NCBI RefSeq assembly: GCF_029076845.1
Contig: NZ_JARESE010000062.1
Location: 293,121-357,120 of the forward strand
From: Novosphingobium album (ex Liu et al. 2023)
GTDB lineage: Bacteria; Pseudomonadota; Alphaproteobacteria; Sphingomonadales; Sphingomonadaceae
Reading direction: 5' to 3'
Length of the DNA stretch: 64,000 bases
Position 1 is the first letter of the stretch. Each line of letters starts with the position of its first letter. Both the position numbers and the translations under genes were made by a program. Below are positions 35,522 through 44,913 of the stretch, one piece after another. Below the pieces are notes generated by a model, which ran no database searches, had not been told where the DNA came from, and worked only from the letters and a program-made list of their open reading frames with translations.

Positions 35522-36541
35522 CTAGTTCCAGCCGTCATTGCTGCCGCCACTGTTCGAGTTCCTGCTTTTAAGGACCGTCACGGCTTCCTGCACGCTGCCC
35601 GGAGCGATGTCCTCAAGGATTTCCATGAAGTCGAGGCTAATCCAGTCCCTCGCCCGGCGCAAGGCAAATGGCACCGGACTGGCGGGCTCATATCGCGCAT
35701 AATAAGTACAGATGCTGTCCAGAGCGCGAACAACATCGTCACGACTCTTGATTTCGCCGGGAAGTCCGCCCGCGCCGCCCGAAATCGGTGGAGGCGCCGG
35801 CAAGTCGGCGAGGCCTTCCCCGACATCCTCGATCATTCCGCCCGGCAGATTCGAGACAAGCGCGCGACGGACGCGTTCGATCGTGTCATATGTCAGTTCG
35901 AAATTGGTAGAAGTATCGCCTTGCGCCTGTTCAGTCAGGGCCCGGTCGGTTCGCCGGACCGCTTCAAGCAGCCGCTCGATCCGGGCGGCCAGTTCCTGAA
36001 GGTCCTCGGGCGGAGTCGCGTCCAGGATCGCGCGGAACAGGCCGAACCCTTCGGCATTGCTTCCTTCATCCATGAAACGCAGCAGATCGTTGCCCGAAAC
36101 CGAGCCAAGCCGTGGGTGCGCCAGCAGCGGGATCGCCTTCAGGGGGCCCAGGAATTCGCCAATGCGGGTCAGCGCCTCGCAAGGGGTCTTGCGCCCGATG
36201 AAGCCGACCTCATCCAGTTGCGGATGGACATCGGCCCAGCGTTCCTCCACCAGCGCGGCCAGCAGTTCGGCCCCGTCGGCGACAAGCTCGAACTGCCCGG
36301 AGTGCGCGGCCGCGCGCATGAGATAGACCGCCAGCCACAAATCCCGCGTAACTTCGGCCTGGGCGAGAATGCGCTGGATCACACCACGCCAATCGACGTG
36401 CGCGCCCTCGCCCGAAGCATCGCTGATCGAACGATCGAACGCGATTTCGATTTCCTGGCGGTCAGCACTTTCGAACAGATCGGGCCCGGACGGCTCCTGC
36501 TCGGACAGCGGAGCGACCAGAACGCCGATATCCAGCCCCAT
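35522..36541 (-). CDS. tssA: T6SS cap/assembly protein TssA
   Basis: A 339-residue TssA. ATG 36541 is chosen because the ImpA_N homology begins at LDIGVLVAPLSEQEPSGPDL; the longer frame upstream would overlap ompA. Includes VDWRGVIQRILAQAEVTRDLWLAVYLMRAA (residues near 50-80; only the start of the ImpA_N core), and a short C-terminal region containing ISLDFMEILEDIAPGSV. Its length fits the short TssA class with a CTD different from the long dodecamer caps. It lies between ompA and tssB in the sheath operon. Confidence 0.9.
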   Translation of the reverse strand: MGLDIGVLVAPLSEQEPSGPDLFESADRQEIEIAFDRSISDASGEGAHVDWRGVIQRILAQAEVTRDLWLAVYLMRAAAHSGQFELVADGAELLAALVEERWADVHPQLDEVGFIGRKTPCEALTRIGEFLGPLKAIPLLAHPRLGSVSGNDLLRFMDEGSNAEGFGLFRAILDATPPEDLQELAARIERLLEAVRRTDRALTEQAQGDTSTNFELTYDTIERVRRALVSNLPGGMIEDVGEGLADLPAPPPISGGAGGLPGEIKSRDDVVRALDSICTYYARYEPASPVPFALRRARDWISLDFMEILEDIAPGSVQEAVTVLKSRNSNSGGSNDGWN

Positions 36542-36566
36542 GACCCCGCGCCCGTTTAGCCGGGGA

Positions 36567-37232
36567 TCAATCGAGCTTCGTGATTTCGACCCGCCGATTG
36601 AGGGCAGATGTGGGATTGGCACCGGGGAGCAACTGCTCCTCGCCATAGCCTCTGGCCCGGAAGCTCGCACGGGGAAGCCCCTTGCCGATCAGGTATTCCA
36701 CCAGCGCCTGGGAACGCATCCGCGACAATTGGAGATTGGCCTCGGCGTCGCCAGAAGCATCCGTGTGGCCGCCGACGAGGAAATGCCTGCCCGCAAGTTG
36801 CGGCGAACTGAGCGCCTTGAAAAGCGCATCAGCCTGGCGGCGGCCCCGCTCGGTCAGTTCCGCGGAATTCAGCGCGAAATTGATCCCCAGGCTGCTGCGG
36901 CGCGGCCCTTCCTGAATGGTGCGCTGGACACTGGCCGGCGTCATCGCCTGGCTCACCCGGCGGACCGGCTGCACCGCACTGGCGGAATAGGTCTGCCTCG
37001 GCCTGGCGGCGGCGCTGCCGCTTTCCCCTCCGACCCGGCTTATGCTCCAGCTGCGAGTCGGCGGCGTCACCTCATCGGCAAGCGACTCGGCCACCGCACA
37101 GCCATCGGTCAGTTCGCAACTGATCTGATCGGCCAAGCGATCATCCGCGCCAGCCGTCTGGGAATCTGTTATCTGGGCGAGGGCTGAAGCAGGAACCATC
37201 ATCAAGGCCGCGAAAACAATCCGGAGTGCCAT
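36567..37232 (-). CDS. OmpA-family peptidoglycan-binding protein
   Basis: A 221-residue exported protein heading the sheath operon. Residues 1-19 are a signal peptide (MALRIVFAALMMVPASALA). A low-complexity middle leads to an OmpA_C domain (about 105-218) with INFALNSAELTERG, VGGHTDASGD, LSRMRSQALVEYL and SALNRRVEI, which binds diaminopimelate in peptidoglycan. It may anchor the T6SS membrane complex as TagL-type proteins do, though TssL here already has its own OmpA domain. It ends 25 bp before tssA. Confidence 0.88.
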   Translation of the reverse strand: MALRIVFAALMMVPASALAQITDSQTAGADDRLADQISCELTDGCAVAESLADEVTPPTRSWSISRVGGESGSAAARPRQTYSASAVQPVRRVSQAMTPASVQRTIQEGPRRSSLGINFALNSAELTERGRRQADALFKALSSPQLAGRHFLVGGHTDASGDAEANLQLSRMRSQALVEYLIGKGLPRASFRARGYGEEQLLPGANPTSALNRRVEITKLD

Positions 37233-37437
37233 TGCTCGATCTCCTGCTTTGCGGGGTCGGCCGCAGACATGAACAAGCTCGTATCAGTCAGAAGGCTTCA
37301 TATGCCCATGGTTATCTGGTAGCAAATGATTCTTCGAAACGCAGGCGGTTTGGCGATCCGTTTGGGACGACCCGTTCAGGGAGAGATTTGGTCGGGGCCA
37401 GTCATTCGGGCTCGACATATCGGTGGAGGAAACTCCT
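37233..37437. promoter_or_regulatory. Divergent promoter region, sheath operon / vgrG
   Basis: 205 bp between the ompA-tssABC operon and vgrG; it must carry both promoters. A GGAGGA site (37425-37430) serves vgrG. No convincing sigma-54 or operator match was found. Confidence 0.5.
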
Positions 37438-39450
37438 TTGGCAGATGATGCGAAGCGACAACTCTCTCTAAAACTGAACTTCGGGAAGGGTTCTTCCGAG
37501 CAACTCGAACCTGTCCGCGTCGATGCCTTCGAAGGCCTGAGCGAACATTTCATGGTTGTCATAGAAGTGCTTGCCCTCGCGGAAATCGAACTGCTGCCCA
37601 ACCTCGGGCTGCCAGCCTCGATCCGCGTGGAAAACGACGGCGAGTTCTGCCGCTATTTCCACGGCATCGTGATCGACAGCTGCTTCCTGCGGGAAATCGA
37701 GCAGCAAGGCTTCCTCTACCAGCTCACGTTGGCGCCTTCGGCCCATTTCCACGAACAGGGCAGCGGCTATCGCATCTACCAGGGCAAGACGGTCATCGAG
37801 ATCATCAAGAGCGTGCTGGAACGCTGCAAGATTGATTTCGAGGTTCGGATCACTTCGGGCAACCGCAAGCTGCCCTATTGCGTGCAATATGGCGAAAGCG
37901 ACTTCGCCTTCATTTGCCGGCTGATGGAAGAGGAAGGGCTGTATTACTATTACCAGCACGAGGCCGGCGCCCATGTCATGATCATCTGCGACCGGCCGGG
38001 TTCGCACAGCGAGCTTTCGCCGGGCACCTTCACTTACAACATACACAGCGGCGCGGTCGCCATTTCCGATTCCCGCCTGCGGGACTTGTCCGAACTCACC
38101 TTCATCCAGGCATGGCAGGAACGGGCATCCAGCGGTGCCGAGGCGCGCGTCACCTTTCGTGACTACGATTTCAAGAACCCGGCCGCACCTGTCGAATCGA
38201 TCAGCGCCGACCGGCAGTCCCATACCGAAGACAGTGTGGAAGTCTACCGCTGGCCCGGTCGCCATTACGACACCGGCGACGGCAAGGCGCTGGCAAGCGT
38301 CCTGCTCGAATCCCGCCGTGCCCAGCGCCTGCGCTACGAGGCAAGAAGCCAGTTCCCCGGCATCCAGACCGGACACCTCTTCTCGCTCGCCTCGCATCCC
38401 AACGGGCGCTTCAACCGCAAGTACCTGATCGTCAACTGCCGCACCCACCTGGCCAACGAGATCTATCGTTCGGGAATGGCGGGCGGCGAGACATCGACGG
38501 AATTCACCGCGATCCAGGACGATGTCCAGTTCCGCGCGCCCATCGTCACACCAAGGCCCACCGCGAAAGGCCCGGAAACCGCAGTCATCGTCGGTCCTTG
38601 CGACGAAGAGATCCATGTCGATGAATACGGCCGGGTCAAAGTGCAGTTTCACTGGGACCGGGAAGGCAAGAAGGACGACAATAGCAGTTGCTGGATCCGC
38701 GTCTCGCAGACGGGCGGGCTGGGCAACATCATCATTCCGCGTGTCGGCCACGAGGTCCTCGTCGATTTCATCAACGGCAACCCGGACCGGCCGATCGTGG
38801 TGGGGCGCGTGTTCAACGCCGCCAACATGCCGGAATACGCCTTGCCTCAGCACAAGACGCGGGTTCTCTGGCGGACCAAGACCTACAAGCGCGATAGCGG
38901 CTGCGAAATTCCCGGTGCCAAGCCGCTCGACAGCGGCAAGCCCGGTGCCAACGAATTGCGCTTCGAGGATGCGACGGCAAAGGAAGAGATCTACCTGCAC
39001 GCCGAAAAGGATATGAATACCCGCATCCGGGACAGCGAAACCCACCATGTCGGCAACAACGTGGACATCATGGTGGGCAACAACCGCACCGAAGCGGTCG
39101 GCATCGACGAGACCATCACCATCGGCAACAACCGCACAGAGAGTGTCGGCAAGAATGAAGCGGTCACGGTCGGCAAGAACCGCAACGTGAACATCGGGGA
39201 CAGCGACACGCTTGGCGTTTCCAAGCACATGACCGTGGATGTTGGCAAGACCATCCATATTTCCGCCGGAGACAAGATCACCATCGAAGTCGGCAACAGT
39301 TCGATCACGATCGACCCCCTGTCGATCAAGGCGATTGCCAAGTTCATCTCGCTCAAATCCTCGGGCAAGGCGGAGGTGCAGGCAACCGACACCACGATCA
39401 AGGGCTCTGCCTCGCTCACCGCCCAGGGCGGAATCGTGAAGATCAACTAG
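37438..39450 (+). CDS. vgrG: VgrG spike protein (TssI)
   Basis: A 670-residue VgrG. TTG 37438 is preferred because GGAGGA lies 7 nt before it; a GTG five codons upstream sits inside that same site. The gp27-like head (about 1-370) includes FHGIVIDSCFLREI and GYRIYQGKTVIEIIKSVLERC; the gp5 OB-fold has DEYGRVKVQFHWDREGK and WIRVSQTGGLGN. The C-terminal beta-helix (about 510-660) is built of repeated VGNNRTEAVG-like units. There is no toxin extension, so cargo must be docked through PAAR/adaptors. The spike caps the Hcp tube. It opens the vgrG - hypothetical - tagH plus-strand unit. Confidence 0.95.
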   Translation: MADDAKRQLSLKLNFGKGSSEQLEPVRVDAFEGLSEHFMVVIEVLALAEIELLPNLGLPASIRVENDGEFCRYFHGIVIDSCFLREIEQQGFLYQLTLAPSAHFHEQGSGYRIYQGKTVIEIIKSVLERCKIDFEVRITSGNRKLPYCVQYGESDFAFICRLMEEEGLYYYYQHEAGAHVMIICDRPGSHSELSPGTFTYNIHSGAVAISDSRLRDLSELTFIQAWQERASSGAEARVTFRDYDFKNPAAPVESISADRQSHTEDSVEVYRWPGRHYDTGDGKALASVLLESRRAQRLRYEARSQFPGIQTGHLFSLASHPNGRFNRKYLIVNCRTHLANEIYRSGMAGGETSTEFTAIQDDVQFRAPIVTPRPTAKGPETAVIVGPCDEEIHVDEYGRVKVQFHWDREGKKDDNSSCWIRVSQTGGLGNIIIPRVGHEVLVDFINGNPDRPIVVGRVFNAANMPEYALPQHKTRVLWRTKTYKRDSGCEIPGAKPLDSGKPGANELRFEDATAKEEIYLHAEKDMNTRIRDSETHHVGNNVDIMVGNNRTEAVGIDETITIGNNRTESVGKNEAVTVGKNRNVNIGDSDTLGVSKHMTVDVGKTIHISAGDKITIEVGNSSITIDPLSIKAIAKFISLKSSGKAEVQATDTTIKGSASLTAQGGIVKIN

Positions 39451-39460
39451 GACGGCCGGC

Positions 39461-40000
39461 ATGAACGCATGGACATGCTCGCCGTGGACCGATGCCGGTC
39501 AACTCATGGCGCTGATTGATCCCGACGAGGAACCGGGTGCCGCCGCGGGGCAGGCGCTGCCCGAATGGTATGCCCAGCTGCTCGATCGCGGGGAGCTGGA
39601 TACCGCGATCGAATTCCTTTGCCACGCCTTGCCGCGTTACGAATGCCTGGTGTGGGCCACGCGGGCCCTGCTGGAAATCCGGGCGGTCGAACGCAGCGAC
39701 CCGCTGATCGTCGCGGTGCTGCGCTGGATCGACGACCCTGACGACGCGAAACGCCGCGCCGCCGCGCAAGCCGGGGAAACGGTAAAGAAAATGAATGCGG
39801 CGCAATTGCTGTGCGAAGCGACATTCCTGTCGGGAGGGTCGATGGCGCCCGAGCATCTTCCCGCCGTGCAGCCTCCGCCCGATGCCTGCGCCAAGCTCGC
39901 CTCCGGCGCGATTCTGCTGGGGGCCTATGCGCTGGACGATCCCGTAGCGGCAAAGCGCAAGGCGCTCGCGCTGGGCGAGGCGATCGTCACACGCCAATGA
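39461..40000 (+). CDS. T6SS-associated protein of unknown function (DUF6931-like)
   Basis: A 179-residue soluble, Ala-rich helical protein between vgrG (10 bp) and tagH (65 bp). Motifs: PEWYAQLLDRGELDTAIEFL, LPRYECLVWATRALLE and DPDDAKRRAAAQAGETV. I associate the ECLVWA region with the family DUF6931 found beside T6SS genes, from memory and not checked. No catalytic or membrane features. The helical, HEAT-like composition would fit a scaffold or adaptor. Function unknown. Confidence 0.75.
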   Translation: MNAWTCSPWTDAGQLMALIDPDEEPGAAAGQALPEWYAQLLDRGELDTAIEFLCHALPRYECLVWATRALLEIRAVERSDPLIVAVLRWIDDPDDAKRRAAAQAGETVKKMNAAQLLCEATFLSGGSMAPEHLPAVQPPPDACAKLASGAILLGAYALDDPVAAKRKALALGEAIVTRQ

Positions 40001-40065
40001 AACCCGCCATGCGCCCGATCGGCCCCGGCCATGACAAGCCACTCCTGACGGTCTAGGAAACGATC

Positions 40066-41592
40066 GTGCCCCTGACGTTGACCATACGCAACGCGACCTC
40101 GCTCGCGAACGGCTCGCCAGTCTCGCTGGTGCTGGACCGGCGGGGGGCGAAGATCGGCCGCGCGGCGACCGCCGACTGGTGCCTGCCCGATCCCTCGCTG
40201 CACATTTCCTCGCAGCATTGCGAGATCCGCTTCAACAACGGCCAGTACGAACTGGTCGATTACAGCACCAACGGCACGTTCCTGCTCGGTCAGTCCGCGC
40301 GACTGGCCGCACCCTGGCCGATAAACCAGGGCGACGTCTTCGTGGTCGGGCACCTGGAAATAGAGGCCCGGCTCGACGAAAGCGCCGCCACCGAAGCAAA
40401 CATGCGCAACGCCGCGCCGCCGCCCCCGCCGCAATGGCAGGGTTGGACGGCAGCTGCCGATCCGGGCGCCAACGAAGCGCTCCCCGGCGGGCCGCAGCCT
40501 GCGCCGCAGCAGGCCGGCCCCGCGCCGAACCCAAGCGGCTGGGATGCTCCGCCCGTCTGGCTTCCCGAACCCTCTCCCCCGGCCACGGGCCCCTCCTGGG
40601 CTCCAGCGGCGCCTCCCCCCGCGCAAGCCGGCGAGCATTGGGCCCCGCGCGAGGAATTGCCGCCTCCTTCCGGGTGGGGCGCTTCGCCCGCCGCCCCGAT
40701 GACTCCCCCCCCGCCCGCGGCGGCCTCTCCATGGAACGTCGGCCCGGCCGAGCCGGCATCGTCCGCCTCCCCCTGGTCGAGTTCCCCCTCCACGCCCGCG
40801 CCGGCAAGCGCGAGCGACATCTGGGGCAAGTTCGCGGAAAGCAATGACGTGGATTGGGCGCGCGGGGGCTTCAGCACCGCGAGAGCACCGCAGGCGACCG
40901 CGCCCACGGCAAACTTCATCCCGCCGCCAGCCGCCGGCCTGTCGCCCCCGCCGGCCCAGCCCGACACGCCCCGAACCGTCCCGCCCCGCGAAAACGTTCC
41001 GGCGCCGGTCGAGCCGCGCCAGGTGCTTGCCGCGCTGGCGAATGCCGCCGGGCTCGATGCCGGCCGCCTGCAATTCGGCGAGACCGAGACCCTGTCCACG
41101 GCCGGCGCGCTCCTGCGCAAGCTCGTCGGCGGGATGGTCATTCTGCTGGAAGCGCGGTCGCGCGCGAAAAGCCAGATGGGCGCGCGCGGGACCACGCTGG
41201 AACTGGATGGCAACAATCCCCTGAAGTTCGCGCGCACCCCGGAACAGGCACTGATCCACTTGCTCAATCCGCCGGAGCGCGGGTTCATGGGGTCCGAGCG
41301 CGCTGTCGAGGATGCGTTCAAGGATCTGCAGGCGCATCAGATGGCAACACTGCTTGCCATGCAAGGCGCGCTGCGCGTGACGCTGGAGCGTTTCTCGCCC
41401 AACGCCATCCGCGCACGCGCGGAAAAGAAGGGGCTGCTCGCGAAAATCCTACCCTCGTCGTGCGATGCCGCGTTGTGGAAGGCTTACGAAAAGGATTTCG
41501 GCCAGGTCTCGCTGGGCTCGGACGAGGCGTTCATGGACGTTTTCGCCAAGGAATTCCGCCGGGCTTACGACGAAATCGCCGCCAGGGGATAG
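40066..41592 (+). CDS. tagH: FHA-domain T6SS regulator TagH (Fha)
   Basis: A 508-residue Fha protein. The N-terminal FHA domain (about 1-100) keeps the phosphothreonine-binding residues: Gly31-Arg32, Ser48/49 and His51, and Asn69-Gly70 (STNGTF). A long Pro/Ala-rich linker (about 110-320) leads to the TagH C-terminal helical domain (about 325-505) with LANAAGLDAGRL, ARSRAKSQMG and SRLPAKG-like features typical of VI_FHA proteins. It should bind a phosphothreonine on TssL and/or on a kinase and trigger assembly. It is convergent with the second kinase, 32 bp away. Confidence 0.92.
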   Translation: MPLTLTIRNATSLANGSPVSLVLDRRGAKIGRAATADWCLPDPSLHISSQHCEIRFNNGQYELVDYSTNGTFLLGQSARLAAPWPINQGDVFVVGHLEIEARLDESAATEANMRNAAPPPPPQWQGWTAAADPGANEALPGGPQPAPQQAGPAPNPSGWDAPPVWLPEPSPPATGPSWAPAAPPPAQAGEHWAPREELPPPSGWGASPAAPMTPPPPAAASPWNVGPAEPASSASPWSSSPSTPAPASASDIWGKFAESNDVDWARGGFSTARAPQATAPTANFIPPPAAGLSPPPAQPDTPRTVPPRENVPAPVEPRQVLAALANAAGLDAGRLQFGETETLSTAGALLRKLVGGMVILLEARSRAKSQMGARGTTLELDGNNPLKFARTPEQALIHLLNPPERGFMGSERAVEDAFKDLQAHQMATLLAMQGALRVTLERFSPNAIRARAEKKGLLAKILPSSCDAALWKAYEKDFGQVSLGSDEAFMDVFAKEFRRAYDEIAARG

Positions 41593-41624
41593 CCCGCGCC
41601 CAAACGCCCGCATCGCGCGCAGCT

Positions 41625-43631
41625 TCAGGAGGGATTCGCGGCTGGAAGCGCGGCCGGCGCCGGAGGTCGGGTCAGTACCGGCGCGGGCACATCGGGAACT
41701 TCATCCACCGTGCGATACCATACCATTTCCGCTTTCCAGTTCTGCTGACGGGCCAGGTTGAGAAAGCGCTGCGGCCAGTCGGCGCCGCGCGTCGCGGCCG
41801 TATTGGTCAGCAAGTCGGCGGGAAACGGCCCTTGCCCGGTCAGCATGAGAATACCCGACCAGCCGCGATGAGAAGTGTTGAGCTCGATCCGGCGGCGATC
41901 CTCGCCAGCGGCGCGCGAATTGCTGATCAGCTCCTCCTTGTTGGTGGTCAACTGCTCCATCTTGCCGGTCTCTTCGAGGCCGATGAGCGAAATTTCATCC
42001 TTGAAGCCGGAAAGGTCGAACGTGATGACGGCCGTGCCCCCCGGCTTTCCCGCCAGTTCACCCGCTTCCCTGGGCAAGATCCCCATCTCGAACTGGTGCT
42101 GCTCGACCGTCATGCGCCCCGCCCCAAGCTGGCGGATGGCCGAGAAAGCGTCGATCGGGCCGCAAGTATCATCCCCGATCGACAGAACCTCTCCGAAGTC
42201 GATCGAGGAGGCGCGCAGGCCATTGCGCTGCAACACGCCTTCCAGACGCCTGAGCGCATCGGCGGACCGGCCCGATACGCCCTGCAGTTTCAGTGAGATG
42301 TCGTTTCCTTTGGCCGTCATGTCGACAAAGTCGAGCCAACTGCACGGCAGCGAGCGCAGTTCCGTCTGCAACGCCCGCCGCGCGGCCGCGATCCTGCCGG
42401 CATCCGCAGCCGTACCGGCGGAAGGCAGGTTAGCCGAAGCGGCCGACGGGCCGGTGCCTTTCCCGCTCCACGGAGACCAGGCCATGATCCCCGCTACGGC
42501 CACCAGCCCTGCCGTGATGCCGGCGACCGCCAGCCGAGATTTCGGTGTGCGCAATGCCGATAACGCGGACTGAACGATTTCACCGCCGCGCGCGAAAACG
42601 GCATTTCCGGCTTTCACGGCTACCGGCGTGCTCGCGTGAAGGGGTGGCAGCGGGTCAGCGAAGCGAATGCGGTCAATCCCTTCCAGCACGCCTTCCATCG
42701 AGCGGATCCGGTCGGCCGGATCGGGGGCCAGCATCCGTTGCAGCACGGGCCGCAATTCTTCCGGCACGCTCGTAAGGTCGAGTCCCGCCCGGCGCTTGTC
42801 GATCGTCTCGACCAGCGTGGCGCCCATGTTCACATCCCGCCCCAGCGACACCGCCACGATCGTCAGGCCCAGGCTGTAAACATCGGTCCAGGGGCCGATC
42901 TCTCGGTTGAAATCGCCCAGTTGCTCGGGCGCGACATAGTTGAGCTTGCCCGCAAAGCCATCGCCGATGATCGTTTGCGCCGCAGCATTGAGATCCTTGG
43001 CGATGCCGAAATCAATGATCTTCGCGCCTTCGAGCCGGCCCCCTTCCAGCATGACATTGTCGGGCGAGATATCGCGATGGACCGCGCCAAGCGTGTGCGC
43101 CGCGTGGAGCCCCTGCGCCAGCTTGCGCAGCAGGCCGACGATCTGCGCCGGCGACGGAGCAAGGTCGGCCAGCCGTTCCGAGAGGTTCGGACCGTCGATA
43201 TATTCGGTGACGATGTAGAAAGCGCCAAATTCGGGCTCGATGGCAAGGACGCGATACTGGACCAGACCGGGATGGCTCAGCCGCGTGAGCAGGCGGGCTT
43301 CCTTGCGGAACATCGCCTGGACCAGCGGATCGGCGGCCAGGTGACGCAGGATGACCTTGATCGCGACCTTTTCCTCGGTGTTGACGTTGACCCCTTCGAA
43401 CACTTCTCCCATGCCGCCACGCGCGATGAAGCGCTTGACCTCGTATATGTGATTGAGAACGTCGCCCACCCGGATATGCCGCGCCGGACCTCCGGCCGGC
43501 CCCGCGCCCGAAGGCGGCATGTCGCGGTTTCCGCCGGGGGCCTGCCGTTCCCCCGGCAGGGGCAGCGGGTTCGGATCGAAGACCGTGCGCTCCTCGCCGG
43601 GCGGACGACTGCCATCGGCCCGTCGGCTCAT
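41625..43631 (-). CDS. ppkA: Membrane Ser/Thr protein kinase PpkA-like (second paralogue)
   Basis: A 668-residue paralogue of the kinase at 21082-23112. Residues 14-20 read E-R-T16-V-F-D-P. The kinase domain (about 65-320) has ARGGMGEVFEG, VAIK Lys92, HRDISPDN and DFGIAK. A single membrane helix (LAVAGITAGLVAVAGIMAW, about 365-385) is followed by a periplasmic domain ending WKAEMVWYRTVDE, matching the other kinase. It overlaps the phosphatase gene by 4 bp (ATGA), the classic ppkA/pppA pairing. Expected role: phosphorylate TssL and/or itself so that the FHA protein binds, in opposition to PppA. Confidence 0.92.
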   Translation of the reverse strand: MSRRADGSRPPGEERTVFDPNPLPLPGERQAPGGNRDMPPSGAGPAGGPARHIRVGDVLNHIYEVKRFIARGGMGEVFEGVNVNTEEKVAIKVILRHLAADPLVQAMFRKEARLLTRLSHPGLVQYRVLAIEPEFGAFYIVTEYIDGPNLSERLADLAPSPAQIVGLLRKLAQGLHAAHTLGAVHRDISPDNVMLEGGRLEGAKIIDFGIAKDLNAAAQTIIGDGFAGKLNYVAPEQLGDFNREIGPWTDVYSLGLTIVAVSLGRDVNMGATLVETIDKRRAGLDLTSVPEELRPVLQRMLAPDPADRIRSMEGVLEGIDRIRFADPLPPLHASTPVAVKAGNAVFARGGEIVQSALSALRTPKSRLAVAGITAGLVAVAGIMAWSPWSGKGTGPSAASANLPSAGTAADAGRIAAARRALQTELRSLPCSWLDFVDMTAKGNDISLKLQGVSGRSADALRRLEGVLQRNGLRASSIDFGEVLSIGDDTCGPIDAFSAIRQLGAGRMTVEQHQFEMGILPREAGELAGKPGGTAVITFDLSGFKDEISLIGLEETGKMEQLTTNKEELISNSRAAGEDRRRIELNTSHRGWSGILMLTGQGPFPADLLTNTAATRGADWPQRFLNLARQQNWKAEMVWYRTVDEVPDVPAPVLTRPPAPAALPAANPS

Positions 43632-44380
43632 GGCGATGTCCTGTTGAACGTCACCACGGTGGGCTCCCGCGCTTCCAGCACCGTGACCGTCACGTTGTCA
43701 GGCGCGCCGCGAGACAGGACGGCCTCGATCAGATCCTGGCTGGCATCCAGGCCCTTCCGGCTGAGAATCTCCAGGATTTCCGTATCGTAAAGCACGCCGT
43801 GCAGCCCGTCGCTGCACAGCAGGAAAACGTCGTGGGGTTGCAGCACTTCGCGCACCGCGTCGATCTGCAGCGTTTCGCGCACGCCCACCGCGCGGGAAAG
43901 CACATGCCGCATGGGGTGCTCCCGCGCCTCTTCGTCGGAAATGAGGCCGCGCTCCAGCATGGCGGCAACTTGCGTGTGATCCTTGGTCAGCGGGAAGAGC
44001 TGGCCGCCGCGCAACAGGTAGGCGCGGCTGTCCCCCGCCCACATGACGATGAAATCACACCCGCGCACAAGCAGCGCGACGAACGTGGAGCCCATGGTGC
44101 AGCCCAGTTCCTGCGATTTCCTCAGGATCTCGGCATTGGCCACCTGGACTGCCGCGGCGGCGGCATCACAGGCCTGTTCGATATCGTCGGGCAGCGTCAG
44201 GTCGGCGAGCGCACTGGCGATCGCCTGCGATGCGTATTTCCCGTGGGCGTGCCCCCCCATGCCATCGGCGACGAGCCAGATTCCGGTGCCGGGCGAGCTC
44301 AGGTGGAAATCCTCGTTCTCGCTTCGCACCATGCCAACATGCGTTGCCACGGAATCCTTGATCTTCACCGATCGTGTCAA
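43628..44380 (-). CDS. pppA: PP2C-type Ser/Thr phosphatase PppA
   Basis: A 250-residue PP2C phosphatase. The start is TTG 44380, inside the tagF stop (TTGA), with GGAGG 7 nt upstream; the much longer open frame upstream is antisense-like noise. Motifs: MVRSENEDF, LVADGMGGHAHG, WAGDSRAYLLRGG, LLCSDGLHG and GAPDNVTVTVL supply the metal-binding aspartates. It should reverse PpkA-type phosphorylation and switch the T6SS off. Coupled to tagF above and the kinase below. Confidence 0.93.
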   Translation of the reverse strand: MTRSVKIKDSVATHVGMVRSENEDFHLSSPGTGIWLVADGMGGHAHGKYASQAIASALADLTLPDDIEQACDAAAAAVQVANAEILRKSQELGCTMGSTFVALLVRGCDFIVMWAGDSRAYLLRGGQLFPLTKDHTQVAAMLERGLISDEEAREHPMRHVLSRAVGVRETLQIDAVREVLQPHDVFLLCSDGLHGVLYDTEILEILSRKGLDASQDLIEAVLSRGAPDNVTVTVLEAREPTVVTFNRTSP

Positions 44381-44913
44381 AGCGCCACCTCCACCATGGT
44401 CATGACGATATTGCCGGGAAAACGGCCGCCCACGACGGTAATCGGGCCGTCGTCCCCCAGCAGGGCCCATTCGGTGCCCGTCGGGCTCCAGGGCTGTTCC
44501 GCCGGCACAAGCTCGGCCTCGTAAAGCTGGTCGGCATCCCAGCCCTGTTCGAACGCCTGATGCAAGGCGGACATGCAGGCCGACGAAAGCCCCACCGCCG
44601 TCTGGGCGTCGGCTGCGGGCGCGCCCATGATGACCGGGAACAGCCGCCCGACCCGGTCCACCGAGGCGCACAGCGCCCCCCCGCTCCACTGGCCCTGCGG
44701 ATCGAGATCGACGTAGTTCCATGCCGGAGCCTGAACATAACGTTCCGCGAAATCGGGGAAAGCGTCGCGCGCCGATTGCATCGCTTCAGACAGCCACTGG
44801 TCCAGGCCATCGCGCAATGGCTGGTCCAGCCCGCGCGACACGAAATCGCCCTGGGCCGGAAGCTTGCCGAACAACCATGGACCTACAGGGCGACAGGACA
44901 TCGAAAGCTCCAT
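44377..44913 (-). CDS. tagF: T6SS negative regulator TagF (ImpM)
   Basis: A 178-residue TagF/ImpM protein, recognised by GPWLFGKLPAQGDFVSRGL, SGGALCASVDRVGRLFPVIM and WALLGDDGP. Two ATG starts, 44913 and 44901, both have GGAG upstream. In Agrobacterium, TagF is fused to PppA and represses secretion through Fha; here the two are separate but coupled genes. It overlaps the 3' end of tssM by about 20-30 bp. Confidence 0.92.
   Translation of the reverse strand: MELSMSCRPVGPWLFGKLPAQGDFVSRGLDQPLRDGLDQWLSEAMQSARDAFPDFAERYVQAPAWNYVDLDPQGQWSGGALCASVDRVGRLFPVIMGAPAADAQTAVGLSSACMSALHQAFEQGWDADQLYEAELVPAEQPWSPTGTEWALLGDDGPITVVGGRFPGNIVMTMVEVAL

Noticed and set aside
37330..37400. Sigma-54 promoter before vgrG
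   Set aside because: TTGGCGATCCGTTTGG resembles the element but lacks the GC at -12, and no enhancer-binding protein is in the window.
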